Below, piece after piece: positions 1 through 6,784 of a DNA stretch of 15,453 nucleotides (positions are counted from its first letter, which is position 1; each line of letters begins with the position of its first letter). The translations under genes and the position numbers were made by a program. The notes under the pieces are model-generated. The model saw nothing but the letters and a program-made list of their open reading frames with translations. It was not told the DNA's origin and did no database searches. Origin of the DNA: Microbacterium sp. (GTDB lineage Bacteria > Actinomycetota > Actinomycetes > Actinomycetales > Microbacteriaceae); contig DQHP01000156.1 in NCBI GenBank assembly GCA_003524435.1, positions 1 to 15,453 of the forward strand. The letters run 5' to 3'.

Positions 1-755
1 GCCCCGCGAATGGGTGCACGCCGCTCTGGCAGCCCCGCCGCGGAAGCGATTTCCGCGAGCTGTGGCTCCGCGCCCTCAGCAGCGTCTAGCACCACTGCGT
101 CGGTGTCAGCCGCGGCAGCCGCCCGGAACCCCTGCTTGAGCCGCTCAGCCGCTCCAGTAAGGACGACATAGCGTTCCGGAAGAGAAAGCGCCGCCCGACG
201 CGTTGCCGCATCCGCAGGAACGGCGAATCCATCCGGCTGTGCCCCTGCGATCACCCGCACCCGATCGCCAAGCTTCGCGAACGATCCGATCCGCTCAGCC
301 ATCTCATGCGACGGCACGACCACCACGTCTGCATGCCTGACCGCGCGGCGCATCATCCCGCGCTGCCACGCAACCAGCGTCTTAGACAGGCTCTGGGGCG
401 CTTCCCACGCGAGAAAGTCCCACACCGTCACTGCGACCTGGTCATGGTCATGAACCCTGTCGTGCTTAACCAAAGGAGCCATCAGCGTTGGCGCATGGAT
501 GAGTCCGCCGCCCACGCCGGGTGTGAACCCCAACTGCCATGACGCCGCGAGCTCGCGGCGCGCAAGCCCGAGCGAGCGCACATCTGCAAGGCCCGCGAGG
601 TCAAGCTGACTGCCAGAGGCAACAATTGCCTCGACCGTGCAGTCTGTGGGCGCCGTCGCAATAAGGCCGGCGGTCAGGTCTCGCGCCGCTCCCGCCTGGT
701 CAGAGTCGACGACCTGCGCGATCTGGTCGAGAACGACGCGCAACTGGGCACCCAT
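1..755 (-). CDS. GT-B fold glycosyltransferase (GT4-like), N-terminal 251 residues, truncated by window edge
   Basis: The minus frame opens at ATG 755 and stays open to the left edge, giving 251 residues with no stop. The product starts MGAQLRVVLDQ. It has the layout of the N-terminal Rossmann half of GT4-type glycosyltransferases: a HAPTLMAPL segment (about residues 87-95), a VTVWDF strand (109-114), a basic helix with QRGMMRRAVRHAD (131-143), then the VVVVPSH strand (144-150) and EMAERI helix that normally closes the acceptor domain. RVRVIAGAQPDGF (166-178) then leads into the donor domain. The catalytic C-terminal half lies outside the window, so donor and acceptor are unknown. It is probably cytoplasmic and sugar-nucleotide dependent, acting in envelope polysaccharide synthesis given its neighbours. 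It is divergent from the DUF4012 gene. No Shine-Dalgarno precedes ATG 755, but TATTCT lies 6 nt upstream. Confidence 0.8.
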   Translation of the reverse strand, partial: MGAQLRVVLDQIAQVVDSDQAGAARDLTAGLIATAPTDCTVEAIVASGSQLDLAGLADVRSLGLARRELAASWQLGFTPGVGGGLIHAPTLMAPLVKHDRVHDHDQVAVTVWDFLAWEAPQSLSKTLVAWQRGMMRRAVRHADVVVVPSHEMAERIGSFAKLGDRVRVIAGAQPDGFAVPADAATRRAALSLPERYVVLTGAAERLKQGFRAAAAADTDAVVLDAAEGAEPQLAEIASAAGLPERRAPIRG

Positions 756-767
756 ATCGTCAGAATA
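756..767 (-). promoter_or_regulatory. -10-like hexamer placed for leaderless start of the left glycosyltransferase
   Basis: Read on the minus strand, TATTCT-GACGAT-ATG places a TAnnnT hexamer (767-762) 6 nt before ATG 755, where transcription would begin at or next to the A of the ATG. There is no purine-rich Shine-Dalgarno between them and no clear TTGACA -35 box. Confidence 0.5.
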
Positions 768-809
768 ACCGTGACCGAGATGAAACCCCTGTATTGCCGG
801 GGAACATGC

Positions 810-821
810 TTGAATGCTGAT
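810..821 (+). promoter_or_regulatory. Weak -10-like hexamer upstream of the DUF4012 gene
   Basis: TTGAAT (810-815) then GCTGAT precede GTG 822. The hexamer matches TATAAT at 4 of 6 positions but lacks the A at position 2, so it is weaker than the others in this window. Its position matches the same leaderless geometry and supports GTG 822 over the longer GTG 771 start. Confidence 0.3.
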
Positions 822-2567
822 GTGAGCGACGGTCGGCTACCGGCACGACGCCGGTGGGTCCGATGGGCCATCGGCGCTGTCGTGACGCTTCTTATCCTCG
901 CCGTCGGCTGGGTCGTCGTTCGCGGTGCTGGCGCGGTCAGCGAGCTGCGCAATGTCGAGCAGTCCGCTGCGCAACTGCGCACCTCGATCGCAGCGGGCGA
1001 CCTGAGCCGCGTCTCACTCGTTGCGCCGCGCCTCTCGAATCACGCAGCCTCGGCACGCTCACTCACATCAGATCCCATCTGGCGTGCGTTTGAAATCGTC
1101 CCGTGGGTAGGCACCAATTTCATCGCAATGCGCGAAGTCGCCGAGATCGCCGACGACGTCGCCGCGGATGCCATCGCCGCGGTGCTCGCGGTCTCTGCCG
1201 ACCTTGACCTCTCAACCCTCGGCTTCACCGGTTCGAAAATCGACCTCGTCGCATTCGCGAAGATCGAAGAGTCTCTCGCCGATGCCACGAAGAAGCTCGC
1301 TGCAGCTGACCTCCAAGCCCAGCAGATCAACGCCGACGGAGTTATCGGGCCGATGACGGATGCTGTGGATGAGATGCGCGGCGCCATCGCAGAGACGTCG
1401 ACAGCGATTGGCGCCCTCCATGGCGCAGCCCTCCTGCTGCATCCCATGCTCGGCGCCGACGGCCCCCGCAACTACGTCGTCGTCATCCAGAACAACGCTG
1501 ACGTGCGATCCAGCGGCGGCAGCATCGACTCACTCACCCTGTTTCACGCCGAGAACGGCACGATCAGCATCGCTCGCCAGGCGTCTGCAAACGACTTTCC
1601 CACGCTGGCCGAGCCGCTCGCGCTGAGCGATTCTGTCGTCGCACTCTTCGAAGACCGCCCGGGACGATCCATCGGCGACATCACGAGCATCCCTAACTTC
1701 TCCGAGGCCGGCGCAACCATCGCCGCACGCTGGGAACAGAAGTTCGGCGGAACCGTCGATGGAGTCATCGCTCTCGACGCCGTCGTCGCCCAGCACCTCC
1801 TCGAGGCCACGGGTGCCGTCACGTTCGGCGCCTACACGGCAAACAGCGAGACCATCCTTCCGATCCTGCTCTCCACGCTGTACACCGACGTCGCCGACAC
1901 CGCCCAGCAGCACGCCGTATTCGCGCAGGCAGCGCAGGCGCTCTTCGCCGCTGCGCTCGCGAGCGGAGAACCGCAGCAACTCATTGGCGCACTGTCATCC
2001 GCCGCTGATGAAGGCCGCATCCATGTGTGGAGCGCACATCCGGAAGAACAGGAGATTCTCGCTGCCTCGACGCTGGGAGGGTTACTCCCGAGCGATGGAG
2101 AACGCGGCTCCTACGTCGGGGTGCTCTTCAACGATCTCACCGGCGGCAAGATGAACGTCTACACCGACGCCACCATCAGCACCGCGATCGGCACCTGTCA
2201 GGGAGAGCCCACGACGCAGGTACAGGTGACCTGGAACAACAACGCACCCGTAGGCGGTGAGGAGCCTCTCCCGGCCAGTGTCACCGGCCCCGAGAGCGAA
2301 GGCATGAGCCAGGGCGATGTGCGCACGCTCATCACGATCTACGGTCCCGAAGGCGCCACCGTGCGCGACAGCGAATCGGATGCAGAGAGCATCGCACTCG
2401 GTGCGCGCTACGCCGTGCAGCAGGAAGTCGTGGTGACCCCAGGAGAAGCGGCTACGGTCACGGTGTCTTTCACCGGTGAGGGCGCCGGTGAAAAATTGAC
2501 GAAAGTGCAACACACTCCCCTGCGTGACGCCGTCGCGCCGACACGCAGCGAGCTCATCTGCGACTAG
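822..2567 (+). CDS. Membrane-anchored DUF4012 domain protein
   Basis: With GTG 822 as start this is 581 aa; the frame is open from GTG 771 (598 aa), but residues before VSDGRLPARRR look non-coding. A basic stretch (RRRWVR) precedes one hydrophobic helix at about residues 14-36, so the rest should lie outside the membrane. A helical Ala-rich region (about 38-205) follows. The recognisable DUF4012 block is PRNYVVVIQNNADVRSSGG (about 215-233), followed by a SIPNFSEAGATIAARW segment (about 289-304) and a TVDGVIALD strand. DUF4012 has no established biochemical function; I know it mainly as a protein found beside polysaccharide genes in Actinobacteria and other bacteria. Here it is divergent from a glycosyltransferase and convergent with an LCP ligase, which suggests a role in assembling or attaching a surface glycopolymer. 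That role is inference. A terminator follows at 2681-2729. Confidence 0.85.
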   Translation: MSDGRLPARRRWVRWAIGAVVTLLILAVGWVVVRGAGAVSELRNVEQSAAQLRTSIAAGDLSRVSLVAPRLSNHAASARSLTSDPIWRAFEIVPWVGTNFIAMREVAEIADDVAADAIAAVLAVSADLDLSTLGFTGSKIDLVAFAKIEESLADATKKLAAADLQAQQINADGVIGPMTDAVDEMRGAIAETSTAIGALHGAALLLHPMLGADGPRNYVVVIQNNADVRSSGGSIDSLTLFHAENGTISIARQASANDFPTLAEPLALSDSVVALFEDRPGRSIGDITSIPNFSEAGATIAARWEQKFGGTVDGVIALDAVVAQHLLEATGAVTFGAYTANSETILPILLSTLYTDVADTAQQHAVFAQAAQALFAAALASGEPQQLIGALSSAADEGRIHVWSAHPEEQEILAASTLGGLLPSDGERGSYVGVLFNDLTGGKMNVYTDATISTAIGTCQGEPTTQVQVTWNNNAPVGGEEPLPASVTGPESEGMSQGDVRTLITIYGPEGATVRDSESDAESIALGARYAVQQEVVVTPGEAATVTVSFTGEGAGEKLTKVQHTPLRDAVAPTRSELICD

Positions 2568-2680
2568 TGAAAAACATAGATCTTTCCAGTAGTGTCAGCA
2601 GCACTGGGGTTTAACTGCGTTTTATTGTCTTGCTGCGAGCTGGGATGCCACGTGTGGTAGCAACTTGCGGTGTTCGGTCG

Positions 2681-2729
2681 CCGGGCGGCGGTAGTCTCTC
2701 CCCCTCCGACTGCCGTCGTCCGGTGTTTT
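2681..2729 (+). terminator. Rho-independent terminator for the DUF4012 transcript
   Basis: Arms CCGGGCGGCGGTAGTC (2681-2696) and GACTGCCGTCGTCCGG (2708-2723) form a 16-bp stem around an 11-nt pyrimidine-rich loop, followed by TGTTTT. Three of the 16 pairs are G-U in plus-strand RNA and would be A-C mismatches in minus-strand RNA. That, and the T-tract on the plus side only, assigns it to the plus-strand DUF4012 gene, whose stop is about 113 bp upstream. The stretch from 2568 to 2680 holds nothing else I recognise. Confidence 0.75.
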
Positions 2730-2752
2730 CACACGCCAGCCCTTGGACTGCC

Positions 2753-4201
2753 TCAGGGCGTTGGTGTCGGGGTCTGCGTCGGCGGATGCAGCGCCTGCTG
2801 CACCATGTCGCGGATATACGCGTAGTCGGGCTCGAACTCGTCGACACCGTGCTTTGGCGTCAGCTCGATCGTCGTGACCTCTTGGTCCTTGGCCTTTAGC
2901 ATCAGGTCGAAGAACTCTGAGAGCTTGTCCTTCGGCAGGTCGGTGTCGACCAGCACGGTGCCCGCCGATGCGATCTCGTTGAAACGCGTCAAAATGTTCT
3001 GCGGCGTGAACTGGTCAAGGATCGCAACCTGCAACTGGCGCTGACGCTCCATGCGATCCCAGTCGCTCGTCGTATACCGCGAGCGGGCATACCACTGTGC
3101 CGTATCGCCGTCCATGTGCTGCTGCCCCGGCTCAATCCAGCCAATCGCCCACTCGTTGACGTCCGAGCCCGTCCAGCCCTCAGGCGGCCCTCCCTTGGGG
3201 AGGCGCTCGGTGACGTTGATGTCGACGCCGCCGAGGGCATCGATCATGGCCGCGAAGCCGTTCATGTCGATGAAGATGTAGTACGGAATCTCGATGCCGA
3301 GGATTCCTTCCGCAGCATCCTTCGTCGCCTCAATTCCGGGCGCGGAACCATGGGCCGCGGCATCCGGATACAGGCCCTTACCCTCATCATCGCGGCAGAC
3401 TTCCGCGGCATAACGAATGTGGTTCATCCAACCGTTCCAGCCACACGTCGACGACGAATGTCCTTCAAAGGCGTTCGGATACAGCTCCTGCATCGGGCTA
3501 CCGTTGCTGAAAGGCGCGTTCGGCAATTCACGCGGGATTCCGGTGATCGTCGTCTTACCCGTGGTGGCGTTGACCGACACCACCGAAATGCTGTCGAAGC
3601 GCATCGAATCGCGACCATCACCGCTGTCGGCCCCGAGCAGAAGAATGTTATAATAACCGTCGCTCGGATCCACGCTGATGCCGCTCTGGCCGAAAATATC
3701 GCCGAGCAGGCCGCGACTGGAGCCAACGGCCGCGGCAGCATAGCCAGCGCTGCCACCGACAAGGCCCAGCAAAACCAGAGCCACGATCGGAATCGCGAAC
3801 TTCGAGGCCTGCGGAACTTTCACCAATCGGACCAGGCGCAGTGTGTCGATCGTCAGCACGATCCACAGCACCACAAAGGCAACGAGAAGTATCTGCAGCG
3901 CGGTCAGCGTGAACCAATTCGTTGCCCAGATGAGCGCCGGACGCGCAAACAACATCGCGGCGATGCCGGAGATCGCCAAGAGCCAACTGAATAGCGTCGC
4001 CCCGAGCCCGATCCGCCCAAGCTTGCGGTTGCCGCCCGCGAGAATCTGCGCAGATCCAGGAACCAGCAGGTTCATCACGATCAACCACCAGCCGCGGCGC
4101 CCCATGAAATGCTCATCGGCGGCGTCAGGATTGCGCAGCGGGCGCGATTCAATCAGCGGCCTACCCCGGTGGTTCGTCGCGCGAGGCGCGGCAAGTGTCA
4201 C
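2753..4201 (-). CDS. LytR-CpsA-Psr (LCP) family cell-wall glycopolymer ligase
   Basis: 482 aa from GTG 4201. LCP enzymes transfer undecaprenyl-linked glycopolymers (teichoic acids, arabinogalactan, capsules) onto peptidoglycan outside the membrane. A short cytoplasmic leader precedes several hydrophobic segments at about residues 37-55, 64-88, 96-120 and 135-158; four is more than the single helix of classical LytR. The LCP domain starts at NILLLGADSG (185-194), with R201 and D203 in the SMRFDSI segment, GIPRE (221-225), and the arginine-rich catalytic block YARSRYTTSDWDRMERQR (371-388). C253 and C269 could form an extracytoplasmic disulfide. The C-terminus is a Pro/Thr tail. The start overlaps the purE stop as GTGA, with an AAGGA Shine-Dalgarno 6 nt upstream inside purE, so translation is probably coupled. 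It is convergent with DUF4012. The exact polymer cannot be read from sequence. Confidence 0.92.
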   Translation of the reverse strand: MTLAAPRATNHRGRPLIESRPLRNPDAADEHFMGRRGWWLIVMNLLVPGSAQILAGGNRKLGRIGLGATLFSWLLAISGIAAMLFARPALIWATNWFTLTALQILLVAFVVLWIVLTIDTLRLVRLVKVPQASKFAIPIVALVLLGLVGGSAGYAAAAVGSSRGLLGDIFGQSGISVDPSDGYYNILLLGADSGDGRDSMRFDSISVVSVNATTGKTTITGIPRELPNAPFSNGSPMQELYPNAFEGHSSSTCGWNGWMNHIRYAAEVCRDDEGKGLYPDAAAHGSAPGIEATKDAAEGILGIEIPYYIFIDMNGFAAMIDALGGVDINVTERLPKGGPPEGWTGSDVNEWAIGWIEPGQQHMDGDTAQWYARSRYTTSDWDRMERQRQLQVAILDQFTPQNILTRFNEIASAGTVLVDTDLPKDKLSEFFDLMLKAKDQEVTTIELTPKHGVDEFEPDYAYIRDMVQQALHPPTQTPTPTP

Positions 4202-4713
4202 AGGGAATCCTTCAGCCGGTCGTTCTTCTCCGCCACCTGCGCCTCGAGCGTCTTGGCGTATTCTTCGATGCGGTCTGCGATCGCAGCGTCCGATGCTCCG
4301 AGGATGCGAGCGGCCAGAATGCCCGCGTTGCGTGCCCCGCCAATCGACACTGTCGCGACGGGGATGCCTGCGGGCATCTGCACAATCGACAGCAGAGAGT
4401 CCATGCCGTCGAGATACGCGAGCGGGACGGGCACGCCCACAACGGGCAGCGGCGTCATAGACGCGAGCATGCCGGGCAGGTGCGCGGCTCCCCCGGCTCC
4501 GGCGATGATGACGCGGATACCGCGACCACGCGCCTCACGTGCGTACTTCATCAGCTTGTCGGGCGTGCGGTGCGCTGAGACGACTTCAACCTCATGCGCG
4601 ATACCAAATTCGGTGAGGGCCTGAGATGCATCGCTCATGACGCGCCAGTCGGAGTCAGATCCCATCACGACACCAACAACGGGCACGGCGGAGGAGTGCA
4701 GAGGCTCAGTCAC
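4198..4713 (-). CDS. purE: N5-carboxyaminoimidazole ribonucleotide mutase (PurE)
   Basis: 171 aa from GTG 4713. PurE converts N5-CAIR to CAIR in de novo purine synthesis, using the product of PurK. The class I motifs are intact: GSDSDW (18-23), SAHRTPD with the active-site histidine (46-52) and GAGGAAHLPGM (72-82). The length is normal. The frame is open to TTG 4734 (178 aa), but GTG 4713 is preferred because TACCCT lies 6 nt upstream of it and the longer form adds residues the family does not usually have. It sits 72 bp downstream of purK, and its stop overlaps the LCP start. The purK-purE order is common in Actinobacteria. The sequence may be transcribed both from the purK transcript and from its own leaderless start. 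Confidence 0.96.
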   Translation of the reverse strand: MTEPLHSSAVPVVGVVMGSDSDWRVMSDASQALTEFGIAHEVEVVSAHRTPDKLMKYAREARGRGIRVIIAGAGGAAHLPGMLASMTPLPVVGVPVPLAYLDGMDSLLSIVQMPAGIPVATVSIGGARNAGILAARILGASDAAIADRIEEYAKTLEAQVAEKNDRLKDSL

Positions 4714-4725
4714 TCCCCCAGGGTA
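4714..4725 (-). promoter_or_regulatory. -10-like hexamer immediately upstream of purE
   Basis: On the minus strand the order is TACCCT-GGGGGA-GTG. The G-rich hexamer abuts the start codon with no spacer, so it is a poor Shine-Dalgarno; TAnnnT at this distance fits a leaderless transcript instead. No TTGACA-like -35 is evident. Confidence 0.45.
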
Positions 4726-4785
4726 CGGTCTCAAATCCTGAGTTACGCTGAACGGCGCGCTATTTCCGCTCGCTCTGTCGCTGAC

Positions 4786-5910
4786 TCAGGCGAAATGCTC
4801 GGCTGTTGCACGCGCCGTGTATGCCACGTCATCGAGGTCTGCGCCCGAGACATTCACATGGCCTACCTTGCGGCCGGGACGTGCAGCTTTGCCGTAGGTG
4901 TGGATCTTGGCATCCGGATGCTGCGACATCGCCGCTTCGAATCGATCCTCAAATGTGCCTTCAGCAGGCCCGCCCAGGATGTTCACCATCATCGACCACG
5001 CTGAGTGCGGCGTCGGATCTCCAAGAGGAAGATCAGCGACCGCGCGCAGGTGCTGTTCAAACTGTCCGGTAACCGCGCCATCCTGGCTCCAGTGACCACT
5101 GTTGTGCGGACGCATTGCCAACTCGTTCACGAGAATGCGCTCGTCGTCGGTCTCAAACAGCTCCACCGCCAGCATCCCCGTGACGCCGAGGCCTTCAGCA
5201 AGCTGTCGACCGATGTCTTCTGCGACCTGCGCCAGCCGGTCGCCCGCACCCGGCGCGGGCGCGATGACTTCAGCGCACACACCATCGCGTTGCACGGTCT
5301 CTACGATCGGGTACGCGGCCATCTGCCCGCTCGGACGCCGCGCGATCTGCTGCGCGAGCTCTCGGGCGAACGACACCAGCTCTTCCACGAGCAGAGCATC
5401 GCCGTCTGCGACGTCGGCGAACCAATCCGAGACTTCTGCGGCGTCACGCACGACGCGTACGCCCTTGCCGTCGTACCCTCCGCGCGGAGTCTTCACGACC
5501 GCTTTGCCGCCGTGGTCGTCGAGAAAAGCCTGCAGCTCATCTGTATTGGTGACTGCGGCCCAGTCGGGCTGTGGGGCGCCCAGCTCAGCGAGTCGCGCAC
5601 GCATGACGAGCTTGTCCTGCGCGTACTGCAGCGCGTTGGGCCCCGGGTGCACGGCGACGCCGTCATCTACGAGGGCGCGCAGCACAGTCTGCGGTACGTG
5701 CTCATGGTCAAAGGTGATGACGTCGACGTCTTTCGCGAACGCGCGAACTGTGTCGAGGTCGCGGTAGTCGCCCACCGCTGTGGCCGCCAGCTGCGCCGAC
5801 ATGCCCTCACTCTCGGCAAGCACACGGATGTCGAGCCCCAGCTCCACCGCCGGCGCAATCATCATTCGCGCCAGCTGTCCGCCGCCGATCACTCCCACAC
5901 GCAACGCCAT
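4786..5910 (-). CDS. purK: N5-carboxyaminoimidazole ribonucleotide synthase (PurK)
   Basis: 374 aa, normal family length. PurK uses ATP and bicarbonate to carboxylate aminoimidazole ribonucleotide to N5-CAIR, which PurE then rearranges. The N-terminal motif GGGQLARM (9-16) opens the fold. The ATP-grasp domain carries K140 in AVVKTPRGGYDGKG (137-150), and the metal and nucleotide-binding block NELAMRPHNSGHWS lies at 262-275. ATG 5910 is supported by a GGAGA Shine-Dalgarno (5919-5915) 4 nt upstream. This is one of few genes here with a normal ribosome-binding site. Upstream lies a repeat-rich gap of about 200 bp before the PH-domain gene, so purK probably has its own promoter; AT-richer sequence around 5931-5940 could hold it, but I cannot define the boxes. 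Confidence 0.97.
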   Translation of the reverse strand: MALRVGVIGGGQLARMMIAPAVELGLDIRVLAESEGMSAQLAATAVGDYRDLDTVRAFAKDVDVITFDHEHVPQTVLRALVDDGVAVHPGPNALQYAQDKLVMRARLAELGAPQPDWAAVTNTDELQAFLDDHGGKAVVKTPRGGYDGKGVRVVRDAAEVSDWFADVADGDALLVEELVSFARELAQQIARRPSGQMAAYPIVETVQRDGVCAEVIAPAPGAGDRLAQVAEDIGRQLAEGLGVTGMLAVELFETDDERILVNELAMRPHNSGHWSQDGAVTGQFEQHLRAVADLPLGDPTPHSAWSMMVNILGGPAEGTFEDRFEAAMSQHPDAKIHTYGKAARPGRKVGHVNVSGADLDDVAYTARATAEHFA

Positions 5911-5920
5911 TGAGTCTCCG
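5911..5920 (-). promoter_or_regulatory. Shine-Dalgarno of purK
   Basis: The minus strand reads CGGAGACTCA-ATG. GGAGA with a 4-nt spacer is a normal ribosome-binding site, and no -10-like hexamer sits at the leaderless position here (the hexamer there is AACGGA). It contrasts with most other starts in the window. Confidence 0.7.
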
Positions 5921-5964
5921 TTCGTCGCGTCTATTCTCTCGCATCGCGCGGGTGTCGAAGGACT

Positions 5965-6020
5965 CGTTTCGACTCCCTACGGTCGCTCAACGCGTTTCGG
6001 CTCACTCCGCTCGCTCAACG
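5965..6020. repeat. Two tandem 28-bp intergenic repeat units
   Basis: Units 5965-5992 and 5993-6020 are adjacent, both 28 bp, begin CGTTTCG and end TCGCTCAACG. They differ at only 4 positions (8, 12, 15, 18), so 24 of 28 match. They fill the gap between purK and the PH-domain gene. I recall similar CGTTTCG...GCTCAACG intergenic sequences from Microbacteriaceae genomes, but cannot verify that here. No open reading frame of interest covers them. Confidence 0.8.
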
Positions 6021-6099
6021 CCCCGCCGGGGCCAGCCCCTTCAACGCACGCTCACTCCGCTCGATCAACGACCCGCAGGGGCCAGCCCTTCAACGCACC
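6001..6099. repeat. Two tandem 49-50 bp degenerate repeats
   Basis: Copy one is 6001-6050 and copy two 6051-6099; both begin CTCACTCCGCTCG and run through GGGGCCAGCC to CTTCAACGCAC. They differ by a few C/A changes and one missing C. The first copy shares its first 20 bp with the end of the second 28-bp unit, so the larger period appears to have grown from the smaller one. Copy one also holds GCCCC-GCC-GGGGC, a small hairpin. Confidence 0.75.
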
Positions 6100-6111
6100 A
6101 ACAGGCGTGCG

Positions 6112-6666
6112 TCAGCGTGCGGAGTCGGGATCCGACATCGATTGTGCGTCGCGGTGAGCGAGGATCTGGTTGACCTCGATCTGATCGGCAAGTGCCTCAT
6201 GCACCAGCGTGACGTTGGGAACGTTCGTAAGCCGCATTGGCGCGTCTACGCCGTTGGAAAGCGTAATAGTTCCCGCGCCCCACATCCGCTGTGCGAGGTT
6301 GCGACGCACCCCGATCGTGTAACCGCGCACGTGCGACATCTCGCGCCGTTGACGTGATCCCACGCCGTGGCGCACGATCACTCGCCGCGTGGTCACCGTG
6401 TAGCTCCGCGATGCCCAGCTGATGAACGGGATCAGCACGCCCAGCAGAATCAGCACTGCTGCTGCGGTGAACAGCATCCAGTTCTCGTATCCCTCAGGCA
6501 GATTGTTGAAGAAGAATGCGGTTCCGCCAAAAACGGCAATCAACAACACCGCAGACCAAAAGAGTGATCGTGCGTGGCCGCGAAAGCGCGCGATGAGAAG
6601 CTCTTCGGCGGGAGCGCCGGGCGGCGGCATCATGGGCCGACCACCGAGAGTCACGGGCTGAGTCAC
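6112..6666 (-). CDS. PH-domain (bacterial PH2/YdbS-like) membrane protein
   Basis: 184 aa from GTG 6666. After a short Pro-rich cytoplasmic N-terminus there are two hydrophobic helices at about residues 36-55 and 63-84, then a bacterial PH-like domain (about 87-165) with the characteristic pattern SYTVTTRRVIVRHG (88-101), GAGTITLSNG (130-139) and a LTNVPN turn (146-151). Proteins of this kind are small bitopic or hairpin membrane proteins of unknown molecular role. The open frame extends to 6699 (195 aa), but GTG 6666 gives the expected length and sits at the leaderless distance from CACAAT. It lies between birA and purK, all on the minus strand. No function beyond membrane association can be assigned. 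A weak hairpin (ACGCAC 6093-6098 with GTGCGT 6107-6112) abuts the stop codon. Confidence 0.85.
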   Translation of the reverse strand: MTQPVTLGGRPMMPPPGAPAEELLIARFRGHARSLFWSAVLLIAVFGGTAFFFNNLPEGYENWMLFTAAAVLILLGVLIPFISWASRSYTVTTRRVIVRHGVGSRQRREMSHVRGYTIGVRRNLAQRMWGAGTITLSNGVDAPMRLTNVPNVTLVHEALADQIEVNQILAHRDAQSMSDPDSAR

Positions 6667-6699
6667 CCCTCCATTGTGCCTGCGGGCACGCGAAGTCAA
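6667..6699 (-). promoter_or_regulatory. Putative promoter of the PH-domain gene (TTGACT / CACAAT)
   Basis: Minus strand: TTGACT (6699-6694), a 15-bp spacer, CACAAT (6678-6673), then GGAGGG and GTG 6666. The -35 match is 5 of 6 and the -10 match 4 of 6; the spacer is short. GGAGGG is too close to the GTG to act as a normally spaced Shine-Dalgarno. The -35-like box lies in the last copy of the birA-tail repeat. Confidence 0.45.
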
Positions 6700-6784
6700 G
6701 CGAGGCGCGCGTGGGTGGGTTCACGCGAGGCTGCGTGCGTGGTTACGCGAGCGGGCGTGTGTGCTTACGCGAGGCGCGCGTGCA
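6694..6784 (-). repeat. Four degenerate 22-24 bp tandem copies of the birA 3' end
   Basis: Reading the minus strand, the birA tail (6784-6763, containing CGCGCGCCTCGCGTAAGC) is followed by three degenerate copies at 6762-6741, 6740-6718 and 6717-6694, each keeping a CACGC...CTCGCGT-like core. The first copy encodes the last residues (HARLA) and stop of BirA; the others are non-coding and reach into the promoter region of the PH-domain gene. Confidence 0.65.

Noticed and set aside
674..982. A 102-codon minus-strand frame over the gap between the left glycosyltransferase and DUF4012
   Set aside because: It overlaps the coding sequence of both flanking genes in a wrong frame and its product is Ser/Thr/Arg-rich noise.
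2586..2607. CCAGT...ACTGG hairpin after the DUF4012 stop as terminator
   Set aside because: Only 5 bp pair, with mismatches inside and no proper T-tract. The 2681-2729 hairpin is much stronger.
3116..3994. A 292-codon open frame on the plus strand inside the LCP gene
   Set aside because: The LCP gene has intact family motifs throughout; the antisense product is Arg/His-rich without hydrophobic core pattern.
5005..5913. A 302-codon open frame on the plus strand, antisense to purK
   Set aside because: It is the mirror of a well-supported purK coding frame, its product has no recognisable fold or motif, and long antisense frames are expected at this GC content.
5965..6099. Short repeated units resembling a CRISPR array
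   Set aside because: The repeats are directly adjacent with no unique spacers of constant length, and copies differ too much. No cas gene is nearby.
6673..6676. A minimal leader peptide (ATG GAG GGG TGA) overlapping the PH-domain GTG
   Set aside because: The three-codon frame follows from the GGAGGGGTGA context. The ATG overlaps the CACAAT hexamer, so it would not be transcribed from that promoter.
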